Source: CAG-791 sp000431495
GTDB lineage: Bacteria; Bacillota; Clostridia; Lachnospirales; Lachnospiraceae
Reading direction: 5' to 3' (one strand)
DNA length: 18,812 nt
Assembly: GCA_052117605.1 (NCBI GenBank)
Contig: JBQKIT010000027.1
Shown here: positions 1 through 7,186 of the stretch, in pieces
Layout of the letters: every line of letters begins with the position of its first letter
Position numbering within the stretch: the first letter of the stretch is position 1
Notes under the pieces: generated by a model
The model's database searches: none
What the model was told of the DNA's origin: nothing
What the model saw: only the letters and a program-made list of their open reading frames with translations
Position numbers and translations under genes: made by a program

Positions 1-74
1 TTTGAAAAGCACCCTTTGGGGAGCTCTGTTAGAGTTACCCTTTTATAGCCACTGATAAAAAAGATAATTTTCTG

Positions 75-353
75 CTAATCTATGCTTGACTTTTCATAGC
101 TGGTCTCCTGATGACGATCGAAATCCAGATTGTGATCTGGTACTGGTTCCTCAATTGTCGGACATCCGTATCCGTAAGACGTTGCCTCAAGCACACCCTC
201 CCAGCTTACTTTTTCAGGTGCCCTGAAACGCTCCGCCTTCGCGTAGGGGATCCCCTTGAAAATCATAACATGGTCATATTCGTATCCGTGGACCTTTCCC
301 GTCGTCGTAGTAATGACAGGAAAATCGGTATCATACCGGAATTCTTTTGCCAT
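75..353 (-). pseudogene. Truncated type-B carboxylesterase (N-terminal fragment)
   Basis: The 92-residue frame carries the N-terminal signature of type-B carboxylesterases: a TTTGKVHGYEYD strand, then IFKGIPYA and RFRAPEKVSWEGVLEAT, then a CP pair. Family members usually run to about 450-550 residues and continue into a conserved EDCLxLNV motif and a GESAG nucleophile elbow, and neither is present. After about residue 73 the sequence stops looking like the family and ends at TAG at 75-77. I chose the ATG at 351-353 because AAGGAG (362-367) lies 8 nt upstream; a longer frame from 488 only overlaps the preceding gene. It follows the two-lobed esterase gene by 28 nt, so it was probably the third gene of an esterase operon. 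The break point falls around 75-130. It is either a pseudogene or an insertion junction. Confidence 0.8.
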
Positions 354-381
354 ATCTTCCTCTCCTTGTAATGTCCCGAAT

Positions 382-2712
382 TCAGTGAAATACTTTTCCC
401 ATAAACCTGACCAGCGCCTTGCGCCAGAAAGTCCAGTCGTGAATGCCGGGCACATGATAGAAATCAATCGGAAGGCCATATTCCTCACGAAGAAGGCGCA
501 TCGCCTCTATATCACCCTGGATCATGCGAAAATCCTGGTCTCCAATGCCGAGGAACATATAACGATAGGTTTCAGTGAAACGTTCCTTGTGGAAAAGAAT
601 GTCGCGGTAATCATCCTTGTCATCATTGATCTTGAATGCGGCCGAAAAGATTCCCGCATTCGCAAAGACCTCCGGATAATGGAATGCGATAAACTGTGTT
701 TGAAAGCCGCCCATGGAAAGTCCTGCTATTGCGCGATTCCACCGGTCCTTTAATGTACGGTAATTCGCATCGACAAAGGGAACAATATCCTTTACAACCT
801 CTTCCGCGAAAGAACCGATCGCCGGGTCAGAGCTGCCATCCGGATAGAAGGAATATCCCGTCGCGCAAACAACGATGCATCGCTTCGCTCTTTTATCCGC
901 TATCATATTGTCAAGAATGTTGTTTGCCTTTCCCTGCCAAATCCATCCGGTCTCATTTTCGCCACCGCCATGCTGTAGATAAATGACAGGAAGCGCTTCG
1001 TCCGTTGTATCATAGTCAGCCGGTGTGTAGATATAGAGGGCTTTTTCACAACCGCAGACGCTGGAACGATATGTGCGAAGGTGGATTGCACCATGTGGAA
1101 CATCTCGAAGCTCGTAATCGTTAAAATCCGGATCCTCCATCTCAAAGAAATTCTCATTCATGAAGGAGCCGTAGCCGACATTTGCCATCGGATTGATGAC
1201 ATGTGTGCCATTTACATAGAAACGAATGTAGTAGAATCCTGGCTCCACACCGGATATATGACAAGAATAGCACCCGTCACCCTTCTTTGTAAGTTCATGT
1301 GTTTTATCGCGAAATTCCGCCGTGATTCTTGCTTCCGTACCCGCGTAGAAATTCAGGTCAAGCTCTCCCTGCCCTGTGATTTCAACTCCCTTCGGCACAC
1401 GGACATACTTGCCTGCCGGTCTCCCGTTCTCGTCCATAGGGTGAATGATCTTGAACGTAATCGGATCGTTGAAGGTCACATTCATTTCCATCGCCTGGTT
1501 TCTCTTTGTGAAAAGAGCTCCAGGTTCGGTGCTATCAGATTTTGTCTGAAATAACCGCTCGTTTCGCGAGACAATCGTGGTCGCTGCGTACTGCTCCAGT
1601 TCTTCATCACGGAAGATAGCATCGCAGAAATCATGAAGGCTTCGTCTCCATGGTTCCCACTCATGAAAGCCCGGGTATTCACGAACTGTGACAAAACTTC
1701 CCGCCTTTCGGAGTTTGCCTGCGATCCTCTCGTTGAGATCATGCATGTTTTCATAAATCCCTGAAGTTAAAAAGATTTGTCCGTAGACAGGAGCCGAATC
1801 TTCAAGATCCTGCAGCGTATCTGAGAATCCTCCTGAAAAGACTCCGAAATATCCGAAAAGATCCGGATGGCGAAGCGCAGAGAGTGCTGCCTGTGCGGAA
1901 CCCAGCGAAAGCCCGGCAACTGCCGTGTTCTCGCGGCCTTTACGCACACGATATTTTAATTCGATGAAGGGCATACAATCGCGCACAAGTTCTGCGTCGA
2001 AATCACCGGGGTAAAAAGTAGCATCCTCCCCTGCGCGAAATGCATAGCCGGCATTCATGACAATAATCATCTCACGTGTTTTGTCCTGGGCAATGAGGTT
2101 ATCCAGAATATAGTTTGCCTTCCCGCTCCAGATCCAGTCCACTTCGGACTCGCCAACACCATGTTGCAGGTAAAGTACTGGAAAACTCTCGTTTTTTCGT
2201 TCTTCGTATCCCGGAGGCGTATAGATCACCGCCGTCTTTGTACGTCCGTTTTCCCTGGAAATATAATACTCATAATGGATCGTACCATGAGGTACATCTT
2301 TGCGAAGCCAGAAAGTTTCTCCTTTTTCAGGGACATCGAGAAAGCCAATGTTCCCAAAGCAGCCATAGGTTATCAGGCCTTCAGGATTTGTGCAGGCAAC
2401 CCCATCGACGAACCAGTTCAGATAGTGGAAGCCGGCAGGCACAGCAACGTGCTTGCGAAACCAGCCGTCCTCCTCCTTGTTCAGCACAATGTGTTCTCCC
2501 GGGAGAGTACCGGAAACGCCGCACACCTCAACACTTTTCGCTTCCGGCGCAAAAAACGCGAAGTCAACTGTCCCATCATCATAAACGACAGTTCCAGGCG
2601 TTTTGTCAACATATCGGAGGCTTTCAAGTGTCCCGCCGTTTGTAATTCCCATATTCAGCCGGTTAAAAAAAACCGGATATGATTTCACAGCCAAGTTCTT
2701 GATCTTTTCCAT
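382..2712 (-). CDS. Two-lobed enterochelin-esterase/feruloyl-esterase-like hydrolase
   Basis: A 776-residue tandem duplication. Each half has an E-set (Ig/CBM48-like) N-terminal domain, at about residues 35-135 and 410-525, and an alpha/beta-hydrolase of the esterase D/Fes type, at about 145-370 and 540-776. Both halves show the YLQHG oxyanion region and a nucleophile elbow: GLSLG with Ser269 and GLSMG with Ser666. The expected catalytic histidines are in GFHEW (His350) and GIHDW (His758). The acid loop reads GIGDQD in lobe 2 but GIYENM in lobe 1, so lobe 1 has lost the usual Asp. No signal peptide is visible. Such enzymes remove feruloyl or acetyl esters from xylan or release other acyl groups; the neighbouring GH51, GH43 and GH31 genes favour hemicellulose side chains (inference). 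The start at 2710-2712 follows a TAGGAG site. It lies 37 nt after the 569-residue esterase gene and is probably co-transcribed with it. Confidence 0.9.
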   Translation of the reverse strand: MEKIKNLAVKSYPVFFNRLNMGITNGGTLESLRYVDKTPGTVVYDDGTVDFAFFAPEAKSVEVCGVSGTLPGEHIVLNKEEDGWFRKHVAVPAGFHYLNWFVDGVACTNPEGLITYGCFGNIGFLDVPEKGETFWLRKDVPHGTIHYEYYISRENGRTKTAVIYTPPGYEERKNESFPVLYLQHGVGESEVDWIWSGKANYILDNLIAQDKTREMIIVMNAGYAFRAGEDATFYPGDFDAELVRDCMPFIELKYRVRKGRENTAVAGLSLGSAQAALSALRHPDLFGYFGVFSGGFSDTLQDLEDSAPVYGQIFLTSGIYENMHDLNERIAGKLRKAGSFVTVREYPGFHEWEPWRRSLHDFCDAIFRDEELEQYAATTIVSRNERLFQTKSDSTEPGALFTKRNQAMEMNVTFNDPITFKIIHPMDENGRPAGKYVRVPKGVEITGQGELDLNFYAGTEARITAEFRDKTHELTKKGDGCYSCHISGVEPGFYYIRFYVNGTHVINPMANVGYGSFMNENFFEMEDPDFNDYELRDVPHGAIHLRTYRSSVCGCEKALYIYTPADYDTTDEALPVIYLQHGGGENETGWIWQGKANNILDNMIADKRAKRCIVVCATGYSFYPDGSSDPAIGSFAEEVVKDIVPFVDANYRTLKDRWNRAIAGLSMGGFQTQFIAFHYPEVFANAGIFSAAFKINDDKDDYRDILFHKERFTETYRYMFLGIGDQDFRMIQGDIEAMRLLREEYGLPIDFYHVPGIHDWTFWRKALVRFMGKVFH

Positions 2713-2749
2713 TAAAATCTCCTACATTCTTCATATTAACCAATTCGTC

Positions 2750-4459
2750 TTATTGCTGTATGCACCCGACACTGCCATCCTCCATTCGGCGAAACTGTTT
2801 TACATAATTCCAGCCGAGCAACGGATCCATCGGTGCAACCTCATGCCCCTTATCATGCATCAGACAGTAATTATAAAAATTCTCCGGCTTCTTATCTCTT
2901 GAGTAAAATCGGTTTACTGTGTAATACTGCTCCGGTGCACTTGGATTGGGTCGAATCTCCTCCACGTTCTCTCCGGGGACACCGCTCTCGCAGGGATTTC
3001 CGCAGCCTGCTCCCTGCGTTGGCACTACTTCGATATTATTAAAGGTTTTCCAGAAATCATATTGATACTGCTGTGTAGATCCTCGATAAACAGGGCAGGA
3101 AGCCTCTCTCGTTCCGTAGGTATACCAAACTGGCATCCTCATCTGTGCCGACTTTTTGTCCAATGCACGCTTCATGGGAATGATCTTTGCAAGATCAATA
3201 TTTGTGGGTTTCCAACGGTTCCCCGGCCAGTTTGAATCAATATGGCAAAGTCCAGCGATCTTCTCCGGGTATAACATCGCAATCACCTGTGCCATCGCAG
3301 CTCCATTCGAGAAGCCTGATATATAGACGCGCGAAGCGTCCACCGGATACTCTGCTACCAAATAATCAATGAGATGAACCAAAAACAATTCATCTTCATT
3401 TCTGTCGGCATCCCCTTCTTCGTCATAATTAATATCCCAGCTTGCAGTATTGGTTCCCCAGGGATATACAGTTATAAAATGTTCTTTCCTCCCAAGTTCA
3501 TGGAATCTCGCCATGCAGGCCGCCTCGGATGGGTTGTCTGATCCGCCATGGCAGAAGATCATAAGCGGAACTTTTTCCCCCTTTGGAAGAGACGACGGCA
3601 CATGGGTAAGCCATGTATGCCTGACCCCGTCAAGTCTTGTATCATCACGAAACCAGGTGAATTCCGATCCAGAAAGGTCACTAATCGGATCCATGTCACC
3701 GTGTGCTCCGGTATCGATCTTGCGCACTCTGGAAAATGTTTCCTGGAAAACTTTGTTTACAATACTGATGTTGAATTCTGATTTTGGCGCTGTTACGACA
3801 TAGCTGGCTGAGTTCATTGGATTTTTGTACTTTATTACCTTTTCGAACTGTTCACATTCTGTGCAGCCATTCGCTTCCCGGAAATATTCTTCTGCATTGC
3901 GAGAGGCTCCTGCCAAAACTGCGGTCACTGGACCGCCGACAGCCAGCTTTTCCGCTCCCGGCTGCAAAACACCGCCAAAGGTAAGAATCGCTGCAACATT
4001 TTCTGGCCGACTGGCTGCATAGCTTATAGCCATATCCGCTCCATCACCCAGACCGATCATGTATCGATAAGAATTCATGAGATGCCACTGGCGGAGCATT
4101 TCCGAAAGATACGGAATCCCAATATCATTCGTTTTTAAAGGTTCAGAATCTTCTTTTGTCACTTCCTGAAGGCAGGCATCCAGTGCTTCCAGGTCATTTG
4201 GCCGATCAGAGCGAAGATCCGAATTCCACCCGGCATCAATTGGATCAGGAAATGCAAGAACGAGATTCTTTTCTTCTGCAAAATCACGTAGTCCCTGATT
4301 TAATAAATTCTCAACAGAGCTTTGGCCTGATTCCCCTCGAAGAACCGTCACAAGAAATGTCAGGTACGGATTGTGTCTTTCACAGGAAGGGTAAAAAAGA
4401 TACATATTGCGCTGTGCAGATTTCACATATTTCAAAATAACTCCTGTTAATTCTGACAT
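2750..4459 (-). CDS. PHB-depolymerase/feruloyl-esterase-like protein with a degenerate N-terminal hydrolase domain
   Basis: A 569-residue protein with two alpha/beta-hydrolase-like halves. The C-terminal half (about 270-560) is recognisably of the esterase PHB/LpqC-like family. It has an FCHGG oxyanion motif (about 302-306), SGFSNGAAMA with Ser384 as predicted nucleophile, and a late His in DKGHE (His539). The N-terminal half (about 15-250) repeats the fold, but the elbow reads GLGDG at 136-140, with Gly where the Ser should be, so it is probably inactive. No signal peptide is visible. By context it should de-esterify imported hemicellulose oligosaccharides; the acyl group cannot be told from sequence. 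The ATG follows AAGGAG (4469-4474) with 9-nt spacing. It is first in a three-gene esterase unit with a strong promoter at 4498-4526 and a possible LacI operator at 4475-4490. Confidence 0.85.
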   Translation of the reverse strand: MSELTGVILKYVKSAQRNMYLFYPSCERHNPYLTFLVTVLRGESGQSSVENLLNQGLRDFAEEKNLVLAFPDPIDAGWNSDLRSDRPNDLEALDACLQEVTKEDSEPLKTNDIGIPYLSEMLRQWHLMNSYRYMIGLGDGADMAISYAASRPENVAAILTFGGVLQPGAEKLAVGGPVTAVLAGASRNAEEYFREANGCTECEQFEKVIKYKNPMNSASYVVTAPKSEFNISIVNKVFQETFSRVRKIDTGAHGDMDPISDLSGSEFTWFRDDTRLDGVRHTWLTHVPSSLPKGEKVPLMIFCHGGSDNPSEAACMARFHELGRKEHFITVYPWGTNTASWDINYDEEGDADRNEDELFLVHLIDYLVAEYPVDASRVYISGFSNGAAMAQVIAMLYPEKIAGLCHIDSNWPGNRWKPTNIDLAKIIPMKRALDKKSAQMRMPVWYTYGTREASCPVYRGSTQQYQYDFWKTFNNIEVVPTQGAGCGNPCESGVPGENVEEIRPNPSAPEQYYTVNRFYSRDKKPENFYNYCLMHDKGHEVAPMDPLLGWNYVKQFRRMEDGSVGCIQQ

Positions 4460-4474
4460 ATTTATGCACTCCTT

Positions 4475-4490
4475 GCTATTACGTTTTAGC
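4475..4490 (-). promoter_or_regulatory. Putative LacI-family operator over the transcription start
   Basis: On the minus strand this reads GCTAAAACGTAATAGC. The outer arms GCTA/TAGC are perfect and the centre ACGT is palindromic around CG, as in LacI-family operators. It lies between the -10 hexamer and the ribosome binding site, covering the predicted start at about 4491, where a bound repressor would block initiation. The LacI-family gene lies immediately upstream. A second palindrome with the same TAAAACG half is at 12365-12378. Binding is inferred, not shown. Confidence 0.5.
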
Positions 4491-4497
4491 TAAGTTC

Positions 4498-4526
4498 ATA
4501 GTATACTTCGAAAATATAAATGTCAA
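4498..4526 (-). promoter_or_regulatory. Sigma-A-type promoter of the esterase unit
   Basis: The minus strand shows TTGACA (4521-4526), a 17-nt spacer and TACTAT (4498-4503), five of six matches to the -10 consensus. The predicted start at about 4491 leaves a leader of roughly 30 nt before the ATG at 4459. Confidence 0.8.
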
Positions 4527-4554
4527 TTTGAACTTACTTCCTCACCGGTGCTTC

Positions 4555-4569
4555 TGCTTTTTTAAAGCA
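4555..4569. repeat. Short palindrome next to the large hairpin
   Basis: TGCTTT, a 3-nt centre and AAAGCA form a 6-bp-arm palindrome directly abutting the large hairpin at 4570-4601. Together they may make a bipartite termination region for the LacI transcript. Confidence 0.4.
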
Positions 4570-4601
4570 AATTACCACGCACCTTTAGGTGCGTGGTAAT
4601 T
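4570..4601 (-). terminator. Perfect 14-bp stem-loop downstream of the LacI gene
   Basis: AATTACCACGCACC (4570-4583) pairs perfectly with 4588-4601 across a TTTA/TAAA loop. It lies about 50 nt past the LacI stop and before the next promoter. On the minus strand the stem is followed only by a weak T-rich stretch (TTTGCTTT counted from the stem end), so it is not a textbook terminator. It may be a less efficient terminator, an mRNA-end stabiliser or a REP-like palindrome. Confidence 0.55.
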
Positions 4602-4649
4602 GACTCTGGTACTTGCCACATTAAAATTGAGCCGCCGGATTCGATCGCT

Positions 4650-5693
4650 TTAGTTCCTGACTTCACAGACCGATTCTCTCTCGATCAGCGCACAGCGGAT
4701 CGGAATTTCCTGATGCGGCGGGACCGGCTTTGGATTCTCAATCTGATCTGTGAGACAGTCCGCCGCCATCGCTCCGATTTCCGACAAAGGCAGCTGCATG
4801 GTGGTCAGCCCCGGCGTGAAAAATTCCGAAATATCCTGATTGTCGAATCCTGCGACAGAAAGATCTTCACCGGCTCTCAGTCCCTTTTCATACAGGTACT
4901 GATAGACGCCGCCTGCGATCCGATCGCACATGCAGAACACCGCAGAAAATTTTTGCCCCTCCAGCGCACGGATTTCCTTATATCCTCCCTGCCTGTCCCA
5001 GTTCGCGAAGCGGATGAGCTCCGTATTATACAGGATATTTGCCTCAAACAGCGCTCTCTGGTATCCGAGAAGACGCTTGCGGGTATGCATGTTATCCGGC
5101 ATGCCGCCGATCACGGCGATGTCACGGTGACCATGTTCAATCAGATATCGGGTGATGGTATAAGCGGCATCTTCATCGTCCAGCACAATGGAAGGAACGT
5201 CCGGGTTGGACGCAAAGCCATAGGTCATGACTGCCGGTGTCTTGAAGTTTTCCGGGAAGCAGTGTATGAGTCTCGCATGACCGGCGATATAAATGATGCC
5301 GTCCGCATGCATAAGGAGCATACGCTGAAGAACCGGTCTTAACACCGACTGATGCTCCTCTTCATTGCCGTACCACGTGTCGCTCCATCTGGCATAGAGA
5401 CGCAGGTTGCTGACGATCGTGCTGTAGCCGCGTCCCTCCAGGTTCTTCATGATGCCCTCGACAATCTCCGGGGTCGTGAACTGCGCGATGTCCTCCGCTA
5501 TGATGCCGATCAGCTTTGTCCGCCGACTGCGAAGCCCCTGCGCCAGCGGATTCGGTTCATATCCTCTCTCTCTGACCACCTTCATCACCCGGTCTGTGGT
5601 CTCCTGGCTGGACTTATTCCTTCCGTTCAGGACATTGGAGACCGTAGAGACTGATACCCCGCACTCCTCCGCAATTTCCTTCAGCGTCACCAT
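4650..5693 (-). CDS. LacI-family transcriptional regulator
   Basis: A 347-residue repressor-type protein of normal family length. The N-terminal helix-turn-helix is at residues 3-22 (TLKEIAEECGVSVSTVSNVL). It is followed by the YEPNPLAQGL hinge helix (about 45-54), whose Leu intercalates at the central CG of operators in this family. The periplasmic-binding-protein-like effector domain is at about 60-340 and includes SVAGFDNQDISEFFTPGLTTM near its end. The ATG at 5691-5693 follows an AAGGGA site. It lies 65 nt downstream of the GH43 gene and is probably the last gene of the GH31-GH51-GH43 operon. It would sense a released sugar (arabinose, xylose or an oligosaccharide; inference). Candidate operators are at 4475-4490 and 12365-12378. 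The effector cannot be told from sequence. Confidence 0.95.
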   Translation of the reverse strand: MVTLKEIAEECGVSVSTVSNVLNGRNKSSQETTDRVMKVVRERGYEPNPLAQGLRSRRTKLIGIIAEDIAQFTTPEIVEGIMKNLEGRGYSTIVSNLRLYARWSDTWYGNEEEHQSVLRPVLQRMLLMHADGIIYIAGHARLIHCFPENFKTPAVMTYGFASNPDVPSIVLDDEDAAYTITRYLIEHGHRDIAVIGGMPDNMHTRKRLLGYQRALFEANILYNTELIRFANWDRQGGYKEIRALEGQKFSAVFCMCDRIAGGVYQYLYEKGLRAGEDLSVAGFDNQDISEFFTPGLTTMQLPLSEIGAMAADCLTDQIENPKPVPPHQEIPIRCALIERESVCEVRN

Positions 5694-5758
5694 AATCTTT
5701 TCCCTTCATCCCGCTTCAAAATCAGCCCATCTGCAGTTTTCGCAGCCATTCCTCTGCA

Positions 5759-7186
5759 TCACGCCGTTCGAAAGGCAAAGGACCTGAGCTGCGCAGTTCC
5801 AGGTCCGACATAGGTCAGATAGATACTCTGGATACCATCCGGGATGACACAATCTGCCGAGAACGTCGTAAATATATCCGTGTAGTGAACCGGTATCCGG
5901 CACAGGGCCTCCCCATCCGGAGAGAGCTTCAGTTCAAACCACCCGTTGGCATATCCCCGCACACTGACTGAAACTCCCGTCACATGATGTACATCAAAAT
6001 AGCGGTACCCCGCCGTCGCGCCGTCGTGCATATTGGCAATGAAGGATTCTCCCTTTTCCACGGATGCCTCCTGCGTAATCTTCGGGAACCGGCAATCCAT
6101 AAACCCGCCGCCCAAATCAGTATAAATGCTCTCTTCTTTTGAGAAAAGGCTGCAGGCAATATAGGCTGGATATTCGCCCTCCGCAGGGAGCGGAGCAAGG
6201 CCGCAGCACGAGGTCATCTCTGCCTGCCGGAAGGATCCGTCTTCCGCCATATGGAGCTGCTCCATGCATCCCTGCCTCGAAAAACTGCTCCCATTGGTGT
6301 GCCGGTGATAGAAGATAAACCATTTTCCATCTGCCCTGACCAGACCGCCGTGATTATTGGCGCCGTAATACATCGGACGTTCTGCCGGTTTGTAACTGTC
6401 AATGTGCAGATCATTGTTGGCGCTAAGCACGCCGCGGTACCGGAATCCTCCGGTCGGGCTGCTGCTGGTGGCATAGCACAGCTCATACATTACCTCGCTC
6501 GAATAGACGAAATAATATACACTTCCGATCTTCCGGATGGACGGTGCCTCGAAAAATGCGTGGTGTGCAAAATCCGTGCCATCAGCATAACACATTCCCG
6601 GTGCAATGAAGACCGGAGCTTCCATGACTGTCAGCATATCCGGACCAAGCACCGTACACATCGCTCCGTGTCTTGTTTTGTCATGAAAACCGCAGAAGCC
6701 CGTGTACAGATATGTCCGATCTCCTTCCGTCAGGACACCCGGATCAAACTGCGGCTCGTCTCCCTCCCGGTGGCCCAGCTTTGTGCCGTCCGGATAGTGA
6801 ACATAGCCATAAAACTGAAACTTTCCCGCGGGTGTATCGGAAACCGCCACGGAAACAACGTCAAAGTGATCCAGCACATAGTACAGATAGTATCTTCCAT
6901 CCGGTCCTTCTGTGACATCCGGCGCATAAAGACACGCGGAGCCGTCTCTGTTCAGGGGATCCTGCGTCTTCTCATAGATGACGCCCTCATAACGCCAGTT
7001 CCCCAGATCGTCCTCGGGCGCCGACCATCCCACATAATCTCCAGGACAGTATACGCAGCCGCCAAACCAGTCATGGGACCCATATACATAAACCCGCCCG
7101 TCATAGACATGCGGTTCCCCGTCCGGCACATATTCCCAGGACGGAAGATATGGGTTCACCGCAAGCATCCTGTCTCCATGTTTCAT
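5759..7186 (-). CDS. Glycoside hydrolase family 43 enzyme
   Basis: A 475-residue enzyme with a GH43 five-bladed propeller at about residues 8-320 and a C-terminal beta-sandwich (about 335-475) resembling a CBM6-type or accessory domain. Candidate catalytic positions are the PDGEPHV loop (Asp22/Glu24) for the base, YAPD (Asp90) for the pKa modulator and FFEAPS (Glu213) for the acid. Most GH43 enzymes have Asp-Pro in the first motif, whereas this one has Glu-Pro. No signal peptide is visible, so it should act in the cytoplasm on imported oligosaccharides as an arabinofuranosidase, xylosidase or galactosidase; the specificity is not readable. The ATG at 7184-7186 overlaps the GH51 stop by 1 nt (TGATG) behind GAGGAGGGAG, so translation is probably coupled. 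Confidence 0.93.
   Translation of the reverse strand: MKHGDRMLAVNPYLPSWEYVPDGEPHVYDGRVYVYGSHDWFGGCVYCPGDYVGWSAPEDDLGNWRYEGVIYEKTQDPLNRDGSACLYAPDVTEGPDGRYYLYYVLDHFDVVSVAVSDTPAGKFQFYGYVHYPDGTKLGHREGDEPQFDPGVLTEGDRTYLYTGFCGFHDKTRHGAMCTVLGPDMLTVMEAPVFIAPGMCYADGTDFAHHAFFEAPSIRKIGSVYYFVYSSEVMYELCYATSSSPTGGFRYRGVLSANNDLHIDSYKPAERPMYYGANNHGGLVRADGKWFIFYHRHTNGSSFSRQGCMEQLHMAEDGSFRQAEMTSCCGLAPLPAEGEYPAYIACSLFSKEESIYTDLGGGFMDCRFPKITQEASVEKGESFIANMHDGATAGYRYFDVHHVTGVSVSVRGYANGWFELKLSPDGEALCRIPVHYTDIFTTFSADCVIPDGIQSIYLTYVGPGTAQLRSFAFRTA

Noticed and set aside
4593..5342. A 249-codon plus-strand frame.
   Set aside because: It is antisense to the LacI-family gene and begins inside the hairpin region without a ribosome site.
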